This document shows, piece by piece, positions 24,204-38,700 of a stretch of 64,000 nucleotides of DNA. Positions within the stretch are counted from its first letter, which is position 1, and every line of letters begins with the position of its first letter. Made by a program: the position numbers and the translations under genes. Source of the DNA: Prosopocoilus inquinatus (taxonomy: Eukaryota; Arthropoda; Insecta; Coleoptera; Lucanidae); contig CM069880.1 in assembly GCA_036172665.1 (NCBI GenBank), positions 2,482,501 through 2,546,500 on the forward strand, given 5' to 3'. Under the pieces are notes generated by a model. That model had not been told where the DNA came from. It saw nothing but the letters and a program-made list of their open reading frames with translations, and searched no databases.

Positions 24204-27200
24204 GCTAATGCGTGTTGTTTCCTTTAAAACTATTTCTAGCTTCAGCTGCGTCCGAGAACTTCGTATCTCACATCAAAGTTACTGGAGTCCATCGAAACGC
24301 CAAATAACATAGTAGATAAGTAAGGATCGATTAGATACATCACAGGAACAACGTTAATACGCGTTGTTTCGTTCAAAACTATTTCCAGCTTCTGCTGCGT
24401 CCGAAAAAGTCGTATCTCACATCAGAGTTACTGGAGTCCATCGAAACGTCAAATAACATGACAGATAAGTAAGGATCGATTAGATACAGCACAGGAACAA
24501 CGCTAATACGTGTTGTTTCGCTTAAAACTATTTCCAGCTCCTGCTGCGTCCAAAAACTTTGTATCTCACATCAGACTTACTGGAGTCCATCCGAACGTCA
24601 AATAACATGTTAGATAAGTAAGGATCGTTTAGATACATCACAGGAACAACGCTAATGCGTGTTGTTTCATTTAAAACTGTTTCCAGCTTCTGCTGCGTCC
24701 GAGAACTTCGTATCTCACATCAGGGTTACTGGAGTCCATCCAGACGTCAAATAACATGATAGATAAGTAAGGATAGATTAGATACAGCACAGGAACAACG
24801 CCAATGCGTGTTGTTTCGTTTAAAACTATTTCCAGCTTCCGCTGCGTCCGAAAATTTCGTATCTCACAACAGAGTTACTGGAGTCCGTCCAAACGTCAAA
24901 TAACATGATAGATGAGTAAGGATCGATTAGATACATCACAGGAACAACGCTAATACGTGTTGTTTCGTTCAAAACTATTTCCAGCTTCTGCTGCGCCCGA
25001 GAACTTTGTTTCTCACATCAGAGTTACTGGAGTCCATCGAAACGCCAAATAACATGATAGATGAGTAAGGATTGATTAGATACATCACAGGAACAACGCT
25101 AATGCGTGTTGTTTCCTTTAAAACTATTTCTAGCTTCAGCTGCGTCCGAGAACTTCGTATCTCACATCAAAGTTACTGGAGTCCATCGAAACGCCAAATA
25201 ACATGTTAGATAAGTAAGGAACGTTTAGATACATCACAGGAACAACGCTAATACGTGTTGTTTCGTTCAAAACTATTTCCAGCTTCTGCCGCGTCCGAGA
25301 ACTTTGTATCTCACATCAGCGTTACTGGAGTCCATCGAAACGCCAAATAACATGATAGATGAGTAAGGATAGATTAGATACATCACAGGAACAACGCTAA
25401 TGCGTGTTGTTTCGTTTAAAACTATTTCCAGCTTCTGCTGCGTCCGAGAACTTCGTATCTCACATCAGGGTTACTGGAGTCCATCCAAACGTCAAATAAC
25501 ATGATATATAAGTAAGGATCGATTAGATACATCACAGGAACAACGCTAATGCGTGTTGTTTCGTTCAAAACTATTTCCAGCTTCTGCTGCGTCCGAAAAA
25601 TTTGTATCTCACATCAGAGTTACTGGAGTCCATCGAAATGCCAAATAACATGATAGATGAGTAAGGATCGATAAGATACATCACAGGAACAACGCTAATG
25701 CGTGTTGTTTCGTTTAAAACTATTTCCAGCTTCTGCTGCGTCCGAGAACTTCGTATCTCACATCAGGGTTACTGGAGTCCATCCAAACGTCAAATCACAT
25801 GATATATAAGTAAGGATCGATTAGATACATCACAGGAACAACGCTAATGCGTGTTGTTTCGTTCAAAACTATTTCCAGCTTCTGCTGCGTCCGAAAACTT
25901 TGTATCTCACATCAGAGTTACTGGAGTCCATCCAAACGTAAAATAACATGATAGATGAGTAAGGATCGATTAGATACATCACAGGAACATCGCTATTGCG
26001 TGTTGTTTCGTTTAAAACTATTTCTAGTTTCAGCTGCGTCCGAGAACATCGTATCTCACATCAAAGTTACTGGAGTCCATCGAAACGCCAAATAACATGA
26101 TAGATGAGTAAGGATCGATTAGATACATCACATCATAAACGCTAATGCGTGTTGTTTCGTTTAAAACTATTTCCAGCTTCAGCTGCGTCCGAGAACTTTG
26201 TATCTCACATCAGAGTTACTGGAGTCCATCGAAACGTCAAACAACATGATAGATAAGTAAGGATCGATTAGATACATCACAGGAACAACGCTAATGCGTG
26301 TTGTTTCGTTTAAAACTATTTCCAGCTGCTGCTGCGTCCGAAAATTTCGTATCTCACATTAGAGATACTGGAGTCCATCGAAACGTCAAATAACATATTA
26401 GCTAAGTAAGGATCGATTAGATACAGCACAGGAACAACGCTAATACGTGTTGTTGCGCTTAAAACTATTTCCAGCTTCTGCTGCGTCCGAGAACTTTGTT
26501 TCTCACATCAGAGTTACTGGAGTCCATCGAAACGCCAAATAACATGATAGATGAGTAAGGATTGATTAGATACATCACAGGAACAACGCTAATGCGTGTT
26601 GTTTCCTTTAAAACTATTTCTAGCTTCAGCTGCGTCCGAGAACTTCGTATCTCACATCAAAGTTACTGGAGTCCATCGAAACGCCAAATAACATAGTAGA
26701 TAAGTAAGGATCGATTAGATACATCACAGGAACAACGTTAATACGCGTTGTTTCGTTCAAAACTATTTCCAGCTTCTGCTGCGTCCGAAAAAGTCGTATC
26801 TCACATCAGAGTTACTGGAGTCCATCGGAACGTCAAATAACATGACAGATAAGTAAGGATCGATTAGATACAGCACAGGAACAACGCTAATACGTGTTGT
26901 TTCGTTTAAAACTATTTCCAGCTCCTGCTGCGTCCAAAAACTTTGTATCTCACATCAGACTTACTGGAGTCCATCCAAACGTCAAATAACATGTTAGATA
27001 AGTAAGGATCGTTTAGATACATCACAGGAACAACGCTAATACCTGTTGTTTCGTTCAAAACTATTTCCAGCTTCTGCTGCGTCCGAGAACTTTGTATCTC
27101 ACATCAGAGTTACTGGAGTCCGTCCAAACGTCAAATAACATGATAGATGAGTAAGGATCGATTAGATACATCACAGGAACAACGCTAATACGTGTTGTTT

Positions 27201-29614
27201 CGTTCAAAATTATTTCCAGCTTCTGGTGCGTACGAGAACTTTGTTTCTCACATCAGAGTTACTGGAGTCCGTCCAAACGTCAAATAACATGATAGATGAG
27301 TAAGGATCGATTAGATACATCACAGGAACAACGCTAATATGTGTTGTTTCGTTTAAAACTATTTCCAGCTGCTGCTGCGTCCGAAAAGTTCGTATCTCAC
27401 ATTAGAGTTACTGGAGTCCATCGAAACGTCAAATAACATAGTAGCTATGATAGATGAGTAAGGATCGATTAGATACATCACAGGAACAACGCTAATACGT
27501 GTTGTTTCGTTCAAAACTATTTCCAGCTTCTGCTGCGTCCGAGAACTTTGTTTCTCACATCAGAGTTACTGGAGTCCGTCCAAACGTCAAATAACATGAT
27601 AGATGAGTAAGGATCGATTAGATACATCACAGGAACAACGCTAATACGTGTTGTTTCGTTCAAAACTATTTCCAGCTTCTGCTGCGTCCAAAAACTTTGT
27701 ATCTCACATCAGAGTTACTGGAGTCCATCCAAACGTAAAATAACATGATAGATGAGTAAGGATCGATTAGATACATCACAGGAACAACGCTAATATGTGT
27801 TGTTTCGTTTAAAACTATTTCCAGCTGCTGCTGCGTCCGAAAATTTCGTATCTCACATTAGAGATACTGGAGTCCATCGAAACGTCAAATAACATAGTAG
27901 CTAAGTAAGGATCGATTAGATACATCACAGGAACAACGCTAATACGTGTTGTTTCGTTTAAAACTATTTCCAGCTTCTGCTGCGTCCAAAAACTTTGTAT
28001 CTCACATCAGAGTTACTGGAGTCCATCCAAACGTAAAATAACATGATAGATGAGTAAGGATCGATTAGATACATCACAGGAACATCGCTATTGCGTGTTG
28101 TTTCGTTTAAAACTATTTCCAGCTTCTGCTGCGTCCGAAAACGTCGTATCTCACATCAGAGTTACTGGAGTCCGTCCAAACGTCAAATAACATGACAGAT
28201 AAGTAAGTATCGATTAGATACATCACAGGAACAACGCTAATATGTGTTGTTTCGTTTAAAACTATTTCCAGCTGCTGCTGCGTCCGAAAATTTCGTATCT
28301 CACATTAGAGATACTGGAGTCCATCGAAACGTCAAATAACATATTAGCTAAGTAAGGATCGATTAGATACAGCACAGGAACAACGCTAATACGTGTTGTT
28401 GCGCTTAAAACTATTTCCAGCTTCTGCTGCGTCCGAGAACTTTGTTTCTCACATCAGAGTTACTGGAGTCCATCGAAACGCCAAATAACATGATAGATGA
28501 GTAAGGATTGATTAGATACATCACAGGAACAACGCTAATGCGTGTTGTTTCCTTTAAAACTATTTCTAGCTTCAGCTGCGTCCGAGAACTTCGTATCTCA
28601 CATCAAAGTTACTGGAGTCCATCGAAACGCCAAATAACATAGTAGATAGGTAAGGATCGATTAGATACATCACAGGAACAACGTTAATACGCGTTGTTTC
28701 GTTCAAAACTATTTCCAGCTTCTGCTGCGTCCGAAAAAGTCGTATCTCACATCAGAGTTACTGGAGTCCATCGAAGCGTCAAATAACATGACAGATAAGT
28801 AAGGATCGATTAGATACAGCACAGGAACAACGCTAATACGTGTTGTTTCGTTTAAAACTATTTCCAGCTCCTGCTGCGTCCAAAAACTTTGTATCTCACA
28901 TCAGACTTACTGGAGTCCATCCAAACGTCAAATAACATGTTAGATAAGTAAGGATCGTTTAGATACATCACAGGAACAACGCTAATGCGTGTTGTTTCAT
29001 TTAAAACTGTTTCCAGCTTCTGCTGCGTCCGAGAACTTCGTATCTCACATCACGGTTACTGGAGTCCATCCAGACGTCAAATAACATGATAGATAAGTAA
29101 GGATAGATTAGATACAGCACAGGAACAACGCCAATGCGTGTTGTTTCGTTTAAAACTATTTCCAGCTTCCGCTGCGTCCGAAAATTTCGTATCTCACAAC
29201 AGAGTTACTGGAGTCCGTCCAAACGTCAAATAACATGATAGATGAGTAAGGATCGATTAGATACATCACAGGAACAACGCTAATACGTGTTGTTTCGTTC
29301 AAAACTATTTCCAGCTTCTGCTGCGTCCGAGAACTTTGTTTCTCACATCAGAGTTACTGGAGTCCATCGAAACGCCAAATAACATGATAGATGAGTAAGG
29401 ATTGATTAGATACATCACAGGAACAACGCTAATGCGTGTTGTTTCCTTTAAAACTATTTCTAGCTTCAGCTGCGTCCGAGAACTTCGTATCTCACATCAA
29501 AGTTACTGGAGTCCATCGAAACGCCAAATAACATGTTAGATAAGTAAGGAACGTTTAGATACATCACAGGAACAACGCTAATACGTGTTGTTTCGTTCAA
29601 AACTATTTCCAGCT

Positions 29615-30806
29615 TCTGCCGCGTCCGAGAACTTTGTATCTCACATCAGCGTTACTGGAGTCCATCGAAACGCCAAATAACATGATAGATGAGTAAGGAT
29701 AGATTAGATACATCACAGGAACAACGCTAATGCGTGTTGTTTCGTTTAAAACTATTTCCAGCTTCTGCTGCGTCCGAGAACTTCGTATCTCACATCAGGG
29801 TTACTGGAGTCCATCCAAACGTCAAATAACATGATATATAAGTAAGGATCGATTAGATACATCACAGGAACAACGCTAATGCGTGTTGTTTCGTTCAAAA
29901 CTATTTCCAGCTTCTGCTGCGTCCGAAAACTTTGTATCTCACATCAGAGTTACTGGAGTTCATCCAAACGTAAAATAACATGATAGATGAGTAAGGATCG
30001 ATTAGATACATCACAGGAACAACGCTAATATGTGTTGTTTCGTTTAAAACTATTTCCAGCTGCTGCTGCGTCCGAAAATTTCGTATCTCACATTAGAGAT
30101 ACTGGAGTCCATCGAAACGTCAAATAACATAGTAGCTAAGTAAGGATCGATTAGATACATCACAGGAACAACGCTAATGCGTGTTGTTTCGTTCAAAACT
30201 ATTTCCAGCTTCTGCCGCGTCCGAGAACTTTGTATCTCACATCAGCGTTACTGGAGTCCATCGAAACGCCAAATAACATGATAGATGAGTAAGGATAGAT
30301 TAGATATATCACAGGAACAACGCTAATGCGTGTTGTTTCGTTTAAAACTATTTCCAGCTTCTGCTGCGTCCGAGAACTTCGTATCTCACATCAGGGTTAC
30401 TGGAGTCCATCAAAACGTCAAATAACATGATATATAAGTAAGGATCGATTAGATACATCACAGGAACAACGCTAATGCGTGTTGTTTCGTTCAAAACTAT
30501 TTCCAGCTTCTGCTGCGTCCGAAAACTTTGTATCTCACATCAGAGTTACTGGAGTCCATCGAAATGCCAAATAACATGATAGATGAGTAAGGATCGATTA
30601 GATACATCACAGGAACAACGCTAATGCGTGTTGTTTCGTTTAAAACTATTTCCAGCTTCTGCTGCGTCCGAGAACTTCGTATCTCACATCAGGGTTACTG
30701 GAGTCCATCCAAACGTCAAATAACATGATATATAAGTAATGATCGATTAGATACATCACAGGAACAACGCTAATGCGTGTTGTTTCGTTCAAAACTATTT
30801 CCAGCT
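29615..30806. repeat. Four-monomer insertion within a higher-order unit
   Basis: TCTGCCGCG occurs at 29615 and again at 30211, exactly four monomers apart. Each occurrence is followed by CAGCGTTAC, GGATAGATTAG and GGGTTACTGG monomers. The sister units at 33485 and 37061 have this stretch once. The extra four monomers end near the CTGCTGCTGCG copy at 30060 and account for part of the difference between the 29-monomer and 24-monomer spacings. Confidence 0.7.
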
Positions 30807-31783
30807 TCTGCTGCGTCCGAAAACTTTGTATCTCACATCAGAGTTACTGGAGTCCATCCAAACGTAAAATAACATGATAGATGAGTAAGGATAGATTAGA
30901 TACATCACAGGAACATCGCTATTGCGTGTTGTTTCGTTTAAAACTATTTCTAGTTTCAGCTGCGTCCGAGAACATCGTATCTCACATCAAAGTTACTGGA
31001 GTCCATCGAAACGCCAAATAACATGATAGATGAGTAAGGATCGATTAGATACATCACATCATAAACGCTAATGCGTGTTGTTTCGTTTAAAACTATTTCC
31101 AGCTTCAGCTGCGTCCGAGAACTTTGTATCTCACATCAGAGTTACTGGAGTCCATCGAAACGTCAAATAACATGATAGATAAGTAAGGATCGATTAGATA
31201 CATCACAGGAACAACGCTAATGCGTGTTGTTTCGTTTAAAACTATTTCCAGCTTCTGCTGCGTCCGAGAACTTCGTATCTCACATCAGAGTTACTGGAGT
31301 CCATCCAAACGTCAAATAACATGATAGATGAGAAAGGATCGATTAGATACATCACAGGAACAACGCTAATACGTGTTATTTCGTTTAAAACTATTTCCAG
31401 CTTCTGCTGCGTCCGAAAACGTCGTATCTCACATCAGTGTTACTGGAGTCCATCGAAACGTCAAATATCATGATAGATAAGTAAGGATCGATTAGATACA
31501 GCACAGGAACAACGCTAATACGTGTTGTTTCGTTTAAAACTATTTCCAGCTCCTGCTGCGTCCAAAAACTTTGTATCACACATCAGACTTACTGGAGTCC
31601 ATCCAAACGTCAAATAACATGTTAGATAAGTAAGGATCGATTAGATACATCACAGGAACAACGCTAATACGTGTTGTTTCGTTCAAAACTATTTCCAGCT
31701 TCTGCTGCATCCGAGAACTTTGTTTCTCACATCAGAGTTACTGGAGTCCGTCCAAACGTCAAATAACATGATAGATGAGTAAG

Positions 31784-31928
31784 GATCGATTAGATACATC
31801 ACAGGAACAACGCTAATATGTGTTGTTTCGTTTAAAACTATTTCCAGCTCCTGCTGCGTCCAAAAACTTTGTATCTCACATCAGAGTTACTGGAGTCCAT
31901 CCAAACGTCAAATAACATATTAGCTAAG
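31784..31928. repeat. 145-bp monomer with 4-bp deletion
   Basis: The monomer ends ACATATTAGCTAAG directly followed by GATCG, lacking the GTAA seen in the sister copies at 20153, 22388 and 28357. The deletion lies between two AAG repeats, so slippage is a simple explanation. It is seen only here. Confidence 0.9.
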
Positions 31929-32789
31929 GATCGATTAGATACAGCACAGGAACAACGCTAATACGTGTTGTTGCGCTTAAAACTATTTCCAGCTTCTGCT
32001 GCGTCCGAGAACTTTGTTTCTCACATCAGAGTTACTGGAGTCCATCGAAACGCCAAATAACATGATAGATGAGTAAGGATTGATTAGATACATCACAGGA
32101 ACAACGCTAATGCGTGTTGTTTCCTTTAAAACTATTTCTAGCTTCAGCTGCGTCCGAGAACTTCGTATCTCACATCAAAGTTACTGGAGTCCATCGAAAC
32201 GCCAAATAACATAGTAGATAAGTAAGGATCGATTAGATACATCACAGGAACAACGTTAATACGCGTTGTTTCGTTCAAAACTATTTCCAGCTTCTGCTGC
32301 GTCCGAAAAAGTCGTATCTAACATCAGAGTTACTGGAGTCCATCGAAACGTCAAATAACATGACAGATAAGTAAGGATCGATTAGATACAGCACAGGAAC
32401 AACGCTAATACGTGTTGTTTCGTTTAAAACTATTTCCAGCTCCTGCTGCGTCCAAAAACTTTGTTTCTCACATGAGAGTTACTGGAGTCCATCGAAACGC
32501 CAAATAACATGATAGATGAGTAAGGATTGATTAGATACATCACAGGAACAACGCTAATGCGTGTTGTTTCCTTTAAAACTATTTCTAGCTTCAGCTGCGT
32601 CCGAGAACTTCGTATCTCACATCAAAGTTACTGGAGTCCATCGAAACGCCAAATAACATAGTAGATAAGTAAGGATCGATTAGATACATCACAGGAACAA
32701 CGTTAATACGCGTTGTTTCGTTCAAAACTATTTCCAGCTTCTGCTGCGTCCGAAAAAGTCGTATCTCACATCAGAGTTACTGGAGTCCA

Positions 32790-35700
32790 TCCAAACGTCA
32801 AATACCATGTTAGATAAGTAAGGATCGTTTAGATACATCACAGGAACAACGCTAATGCGTGTTGTTTCATTTAAAACTGTTTCCAGCTTCTGCTGCGTCC
32901 GAGAACTTCGTATCTCACATCAGGGTTACTGGAGTCCATCCAGACGTCAAATAACATGATAGATAAGTAAGGATAGATTAGATACAGCACAGGAACAACG
33001 CCAATGCGTGTTGTTTCGTTTAAAACTATTTCCAGCTTCCGCTGCGTCCGAAAATTTCGTATCTCACAACAGAGTTACTGGAGTCCGTCCAAACGTCAAA
33101 TAACATGATAGATGAGTAAGGATCGATTAGATACATCACAGGAACAACGCTAATACGTGTTGTTTCGTTCAAAACTATTTCCAGCTTCTGCTGCGTCCGA
33201 GAACTTTGTTTCTCACATCAGAGTTACTGGAGTCCATCGAAACGCCAAATAACATGATAGATGAGTAAGGATTGATTAGATACATCACAGGAACAACGCT
33301 AATGCGTGTTGTTTCCTTTAAAACTATTTCTAGCTTCAGCTGCGTCCGAGAACTTCGTATCTCACATCAAAGTTACTGGAGTCCATCGAAACGCCAAATA
33401 ACATGTTAGATAAGTAAGGAACGTTTAGATACATCACAGGAACAACGCTAATACGTGTTGTTTCGTTCAAAACTATTTCCAGCTTCTGCCGCGTCCGAGA
33501 ACTTTGTATCTCACATCAGCGTTACTGGAGTCCATCGAAACGCCAAATAACATGATAGATGAGTAAGGATAGATTAGATACATCACAGGAACAACGCTAA
33601 TGCGTGTTGTTTCGTTTAAAACTATTTCCAGCTTCTGCTGCGTCCGAGAACTTCGTATCTCACATCAGGGTTACTGGAGTCCATCCAAACGTCAAATAAC
33701 ATGATATATAAGTAAGGATCGATTAGATACATCACAGGAACAACGCTAATGCGTGTTGTTTCGTTCAAAACTATTTCCAGCTTCTGCTGCGTCCGAAAAC
33801 TTTGTATCTCACATCAGAGTTACTGGAGTCCATCGAAATGCCAAATAACATGATAGATGAGTAAGGATCGATTAGATACATCACAGGAACAACGCTAATG
33901 CGTGTTGTTTCGTTTAAAACTATTTCCAGCTTCTGCTGCGTCCGAGAACTTCGTATCTCACATCAGGGTTACTGGAGTCCATCCAAACGTCAAATAACAT
34001 GATATATAAGTAAGGATCGATTAGATACATCACAGGAACAACGCTAATGCGTGTTGTTTCGTTCAAAACTATTTCCAGCTTCTGCTGCGTCCGAAAACTT
34101 TGTATCTCACATCAGAGTTACTGGAGTCCATCCAAACGTAAAATAACATGATAGATGAGTAAGGATCGATTAGATACATCACAGGAACATCGCTATTGCG
34201 TGTTGTTTCGTTTAAAACTATTTCTAGTTTCAGCTGCGTCCGAGAACATCGTATCTCACATCAAAGTTACTGGAGTCCATCGAAACGCCAAATAACATGA
34301 TAGATGAGTAAGGATCGATTAGATACATCACATCATAAACGCTAATGCGTGTTGTTTCGTTTAAAACTATTTCCAGCTTCAGCTGCGTCCGAGAACTTTG
34401 TATCTCACATCAGAGTTACTGGAGTCCATCGAAACGTCAAATAACATGATAGATAAGTAAGGATCGATTAGATACATCACAGGAACAACGCTAATGCGTG
34501 TTGTTTCGTTTAAAACTATTTCCAGCTTCTGCTGCGTCCGAGAACTTCGTATCTCACATCAGAGTTACTGGAGTCCATCCAAACGTCAAATAACATGATA
34601 GATGAGAAAGGATCGATTAGATACATCACAGGAACAACGCTAATACGTGTTATTTCGTTTAAAACTATTTCCAGCTTCTGCTGCGTCCGAAAACGTCGTA
34701 TCTCACATCAGTGTTACTGGAGTCCATCGAAACGTCAAATATCATGATAGATAAGTAAGGATCGATTGGATACAGCACAGGAACAACGCTAATACGTGTT
34801 GTTTCGTTTAAAACTATTTCCAGCTCCTGCTGCGTCCAAAAACTTTGTATCACACATCAGACTTACTGGAGTCCATCCAAACGTCAAATAACATGTTAGA
34901 TAAGTAAGGATCGATTAGATACATCACAGGAACAACGCTAATACGTGTTGTTTCGTTCAAAACTATTTCCAGCTTCTGCTGCGTCCGAGAACTTTGTTTC
35001 TCACATCAGAGTTACTGGAGTCCGTCCAAACGTCAAATAACATGATAGATGAGTAAGGATCGATTAGATACATCACAGGAACAACGCTAATATGTGTTGT
35101 TTCGTTTAAAACTATTTCCAGCTCCTGCTGCGTCCAAAAACTTTGTATCTCACATCAGAGTTACTGGAGTCCATCCAAACGTCAAATAACATGTTAGATA
35201 ATTAAGGATCGTTTAGATACATCACAGGAACAACGCTAATACGTGTTGTCTCGTTCAAAACTATTTCCAGCTTCTGCTGCGTCCAAAAACTTTGTATCTC
35301 ACATCAGAGTTACTGGAGTCCATCCAAACGTAAAATAACATGATAGATGAGTAAGGATCGATTAGATACATCACAGGAACATCGCTATTGCGTGTTGTTT
35401 CGTTTAAAACTATTTCCAGCTTCTGCTGCGTCCGAAAACTTTGTATCTCACATCAGAGTTACTGGAGTCCATCGAAACGTCAACTAACATAATAGATAAG
35501 TAAGGATCGATTAGATACATCACAGGAACAACGCTAATGCGTGTTGTTTCGTTTAAAACTATTTCTACATTCAGCTGAGTCCGAGAATTTCGTATCTCAC
35601 ATCAAAGTTACTGGAGTCCATCGAAACGCCAAATAACATGATAGATGAGTAAGGATCGATTAGATACATCACATCAACAACGCTAATGCGTGTTGTTTCG

Positions 35701-38700
35701 TTTAAAACTATTTCCAGCTTCAGCTGCGTCCGAGAACTTCGTATCTCACATCAAAGTTACTGGAGTCCATCGAAACGCCAAATAACATGATTGATGAGTA
35801 AGGATCGATTAGATACATCACAGGAACAACGCTAATGCGTGTTGTTTCGTTTAAAACTATTTCCAGCTTCTGCTGCGTCCGAGAACTTTGTTTCTCACAT
35901 CAGAGTTACTGGAGTCCATCGAAACGCCAAATAACATGATAGATGAGTAAGGATTGATTAGATACATCACAGGAACAACGCTAATGCGTGTTGTTTCCTT
36001 TAAAACTATTTCTAGCTTCAGCTGCGTCCGAGAACTTCGTATCTCACATCAAAGTTGCTGGAGTCCATCGAAACGCCAAATAACATAGTAGATAAGTAAG
36101 GATCGATTAGATACATCACAGGAACAACGTTAATACGCGTTGTTTCGTTCAAAACTATTTCCAGCTTCTGCTGCGTCCGAGAAAGTCGTATCTCACATCA
36201 GAGTTACTGGAGTCCATCGAAACGTCAAATAACATGACAGATAAGTAAGGATCGATTAGATACAGCACAGGAACAACGCTAATACGTGTTGTTTCGTTTA
36301 AAACTATTTCCAGCTCCTGCTGCGTCCAAAAACTTTGTATCTCACATCAGACTTACTGGAGTCCATCCAAACGTCAAATAACATGTTAGATAAGTAAGGA
36401 TCGTTTAGATACATCACAGGAACAACGCTAATGCGTGTTGTTTCATTTAAAACTGTTTCCAGCTTCTGCTGCGTCCGAGAACTTCGTATCTCACATCAGG
36501 GTTACTGGAGTCCATCCAGACGTCAAATAACATGATAGATAAGTAAGGATAGATTAGATACAGCACAGGAACAACGCCAATGCGTGTTGTTTCGTTTAAA
36601 ACTATTTCCAGCTTCCGCTGCGTCCGAAAATTTCGTATCTCACAACAGAGTTACTGGAGTCCGTCCAAACGTCAAATAACATGATAGATGAGTAAGGATC
36701 GATTAGATACATCACAGGAACAACGCTAATACGTGTTGTTTCGTTCAAAACTATTTCCAGCTTCTGCTGCGTCCGAGAACTTTGTTTCTCACATCAGAGT
36801 TACTGGAGTCCATCGAAACGCCAAATAACATGATAGATGAGTAAGGATTGATTAGATACATCACAGGAACAACGCTAATGCGTGTTGTTTCCTTTAAAAC
36901 TATTTCTAGCTTCAGCTGCGTCCGAGAACTTCGTATCTCACATCAAAGTTACTGGAGTCCATCGAAACGCCAAATAACATGTTAGATAAGTAAGGAACGT
37001 TTAGATACATCACAGGAACAACGCTAATACGTGTTGTTTCGTTCAAAACTATTTCCAGCTTCTGCCGCGTCCGAGAACTTTGTATCTCACATCAGCGTTA
37101 CTGGAGTCCATCGAAACGCCAAATAACATGATAGATGAGTAAGGATAGATTAGATACATCACAGGAACAACGCTAATGCGTGTTGTTTCGTTTAAAACTA
37201 TTTCCAGCTTCTGCTGCGTCCGAGAACTTCGTATCTCACATCAGGGTTACTGGAGTCCATCCAAACGTCAAATAACATGATATATAAGTAAGGATCGATT
37301 AGATACATCACAGGAACAACGCTAATGCGTGTTGTTTCGTTCAAAACTATTTCCAGCTTCTGCTGCGTCCGAAAACTTTGTATCTCACATCAGAGTTACT
37401 GGAGTCCATCGAAATGCCAAATAACATGATAGATGAGTAAGGATCGATTAGATACATCACAGGAACAACGCTAATGCGTGTTGTTTCGTTTAAAACTATT
37501 TCCAGCTTCTGCTGCGTCCGAGAACTTCGTATCTCACATCAGGGTTACTGGAGTCCATCCAAACGTCAAATAACATGATATATAAGTAAGGATCGATTAG
37601 ATACATCACAGGAACAACGCTAATGCGTGTTGTTTCGTTCAAAACTATTTCCAGCTTCTGCTGCGTCCGAAAACTTTGTATCTCACATCAGAGTTACTGG
37701 AGTCCATCCAAACGTAAAATAACATGATAGATGAGTAAGGATCGATTAGATACATCACAGGAACATCGCTATTGCGTGTTGTTTCGTTTAAAACTATTTC
37801 TAGTTTCAGCTGCGTCCGAGAACATCGTATCTCACATCAAAGTTACTGGACTCCATCGAAACGCCAAATAACATGATAGATGAGTAAGGATCGATTAGAT
37901 ACATCACATCATAAACGCAAATGCGTGTTGTTTCGTTTAAAACTATTTCCAGCTTCAGCTGCGTCCGAGAACTTTGTATCTCACATCAGAGTTACTGGAG
38001 TCCATCGAAACGTCAAATAACATGATAGATAAGTAAGGATCGATTAGATACATCACAGGAACAACGCTAATGCGTGTTGTTTCGTTTAAAACTATTTCCA
38101 GCTTCTGCTGCGTCCGAGTACTTCGTATCTCACATCAGAGTTACTGGAGTCCATCCAAACGTCAAATAACATGATAGATGAGAAAGGATCGATTAGATAC
38201 ATCACAGGAACAACGCTAATACGTGTTATTTCGTTTAAAACTATTTCCAGCTTCTGCTGCGTCCGAAAACGTCGTATCTCACATCAGTGTTACTGGAGTC
38301 CATCGAAACGTCAAATATCATGATAGATAAGTAAGGATCGATTAGATACAGCACAGGAACAACGCTAATACGTGTTGTTTCGTTTAAAACTATTTCCAGC
38401 TCCTGCTGCGTCCAAAAACTTTGTATCACACATCAGACTTACTGGAGTCCATCCAAACGTCAAATAACATGTTAGATAAGTAAGGATCGATTAGATACAT
38501 CACAGGAACAACGCTAATACGTGTTGTTTCGTTCAAAACTATTTCCAGCTTCTGCTGCGTCCGAGAACTTTGTTTCTCACATCAGAGTTACTGGAGTCCG
38601 TCCAAACGTCAAATAACATGATAGATGAGTAAGGATCGATTAGATACATCACAGGAACAACGCTAATATGTGTTGTTTCGTTTAAAACTATTTCCAGCTC

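Noticed and set aside
31391..31579. Minus-strand open frame of 62 codons starting at GTG (also 34665-34853 and 38241-38429)
   Set aside because: The start codon comes from a single substitution (GTATCACAC for GTATCTCAC) copied with the higher-order unit; the rest is the ordinary open frame of the monomer. The three copies are 22 and 24 monomers apart, so they are one event.
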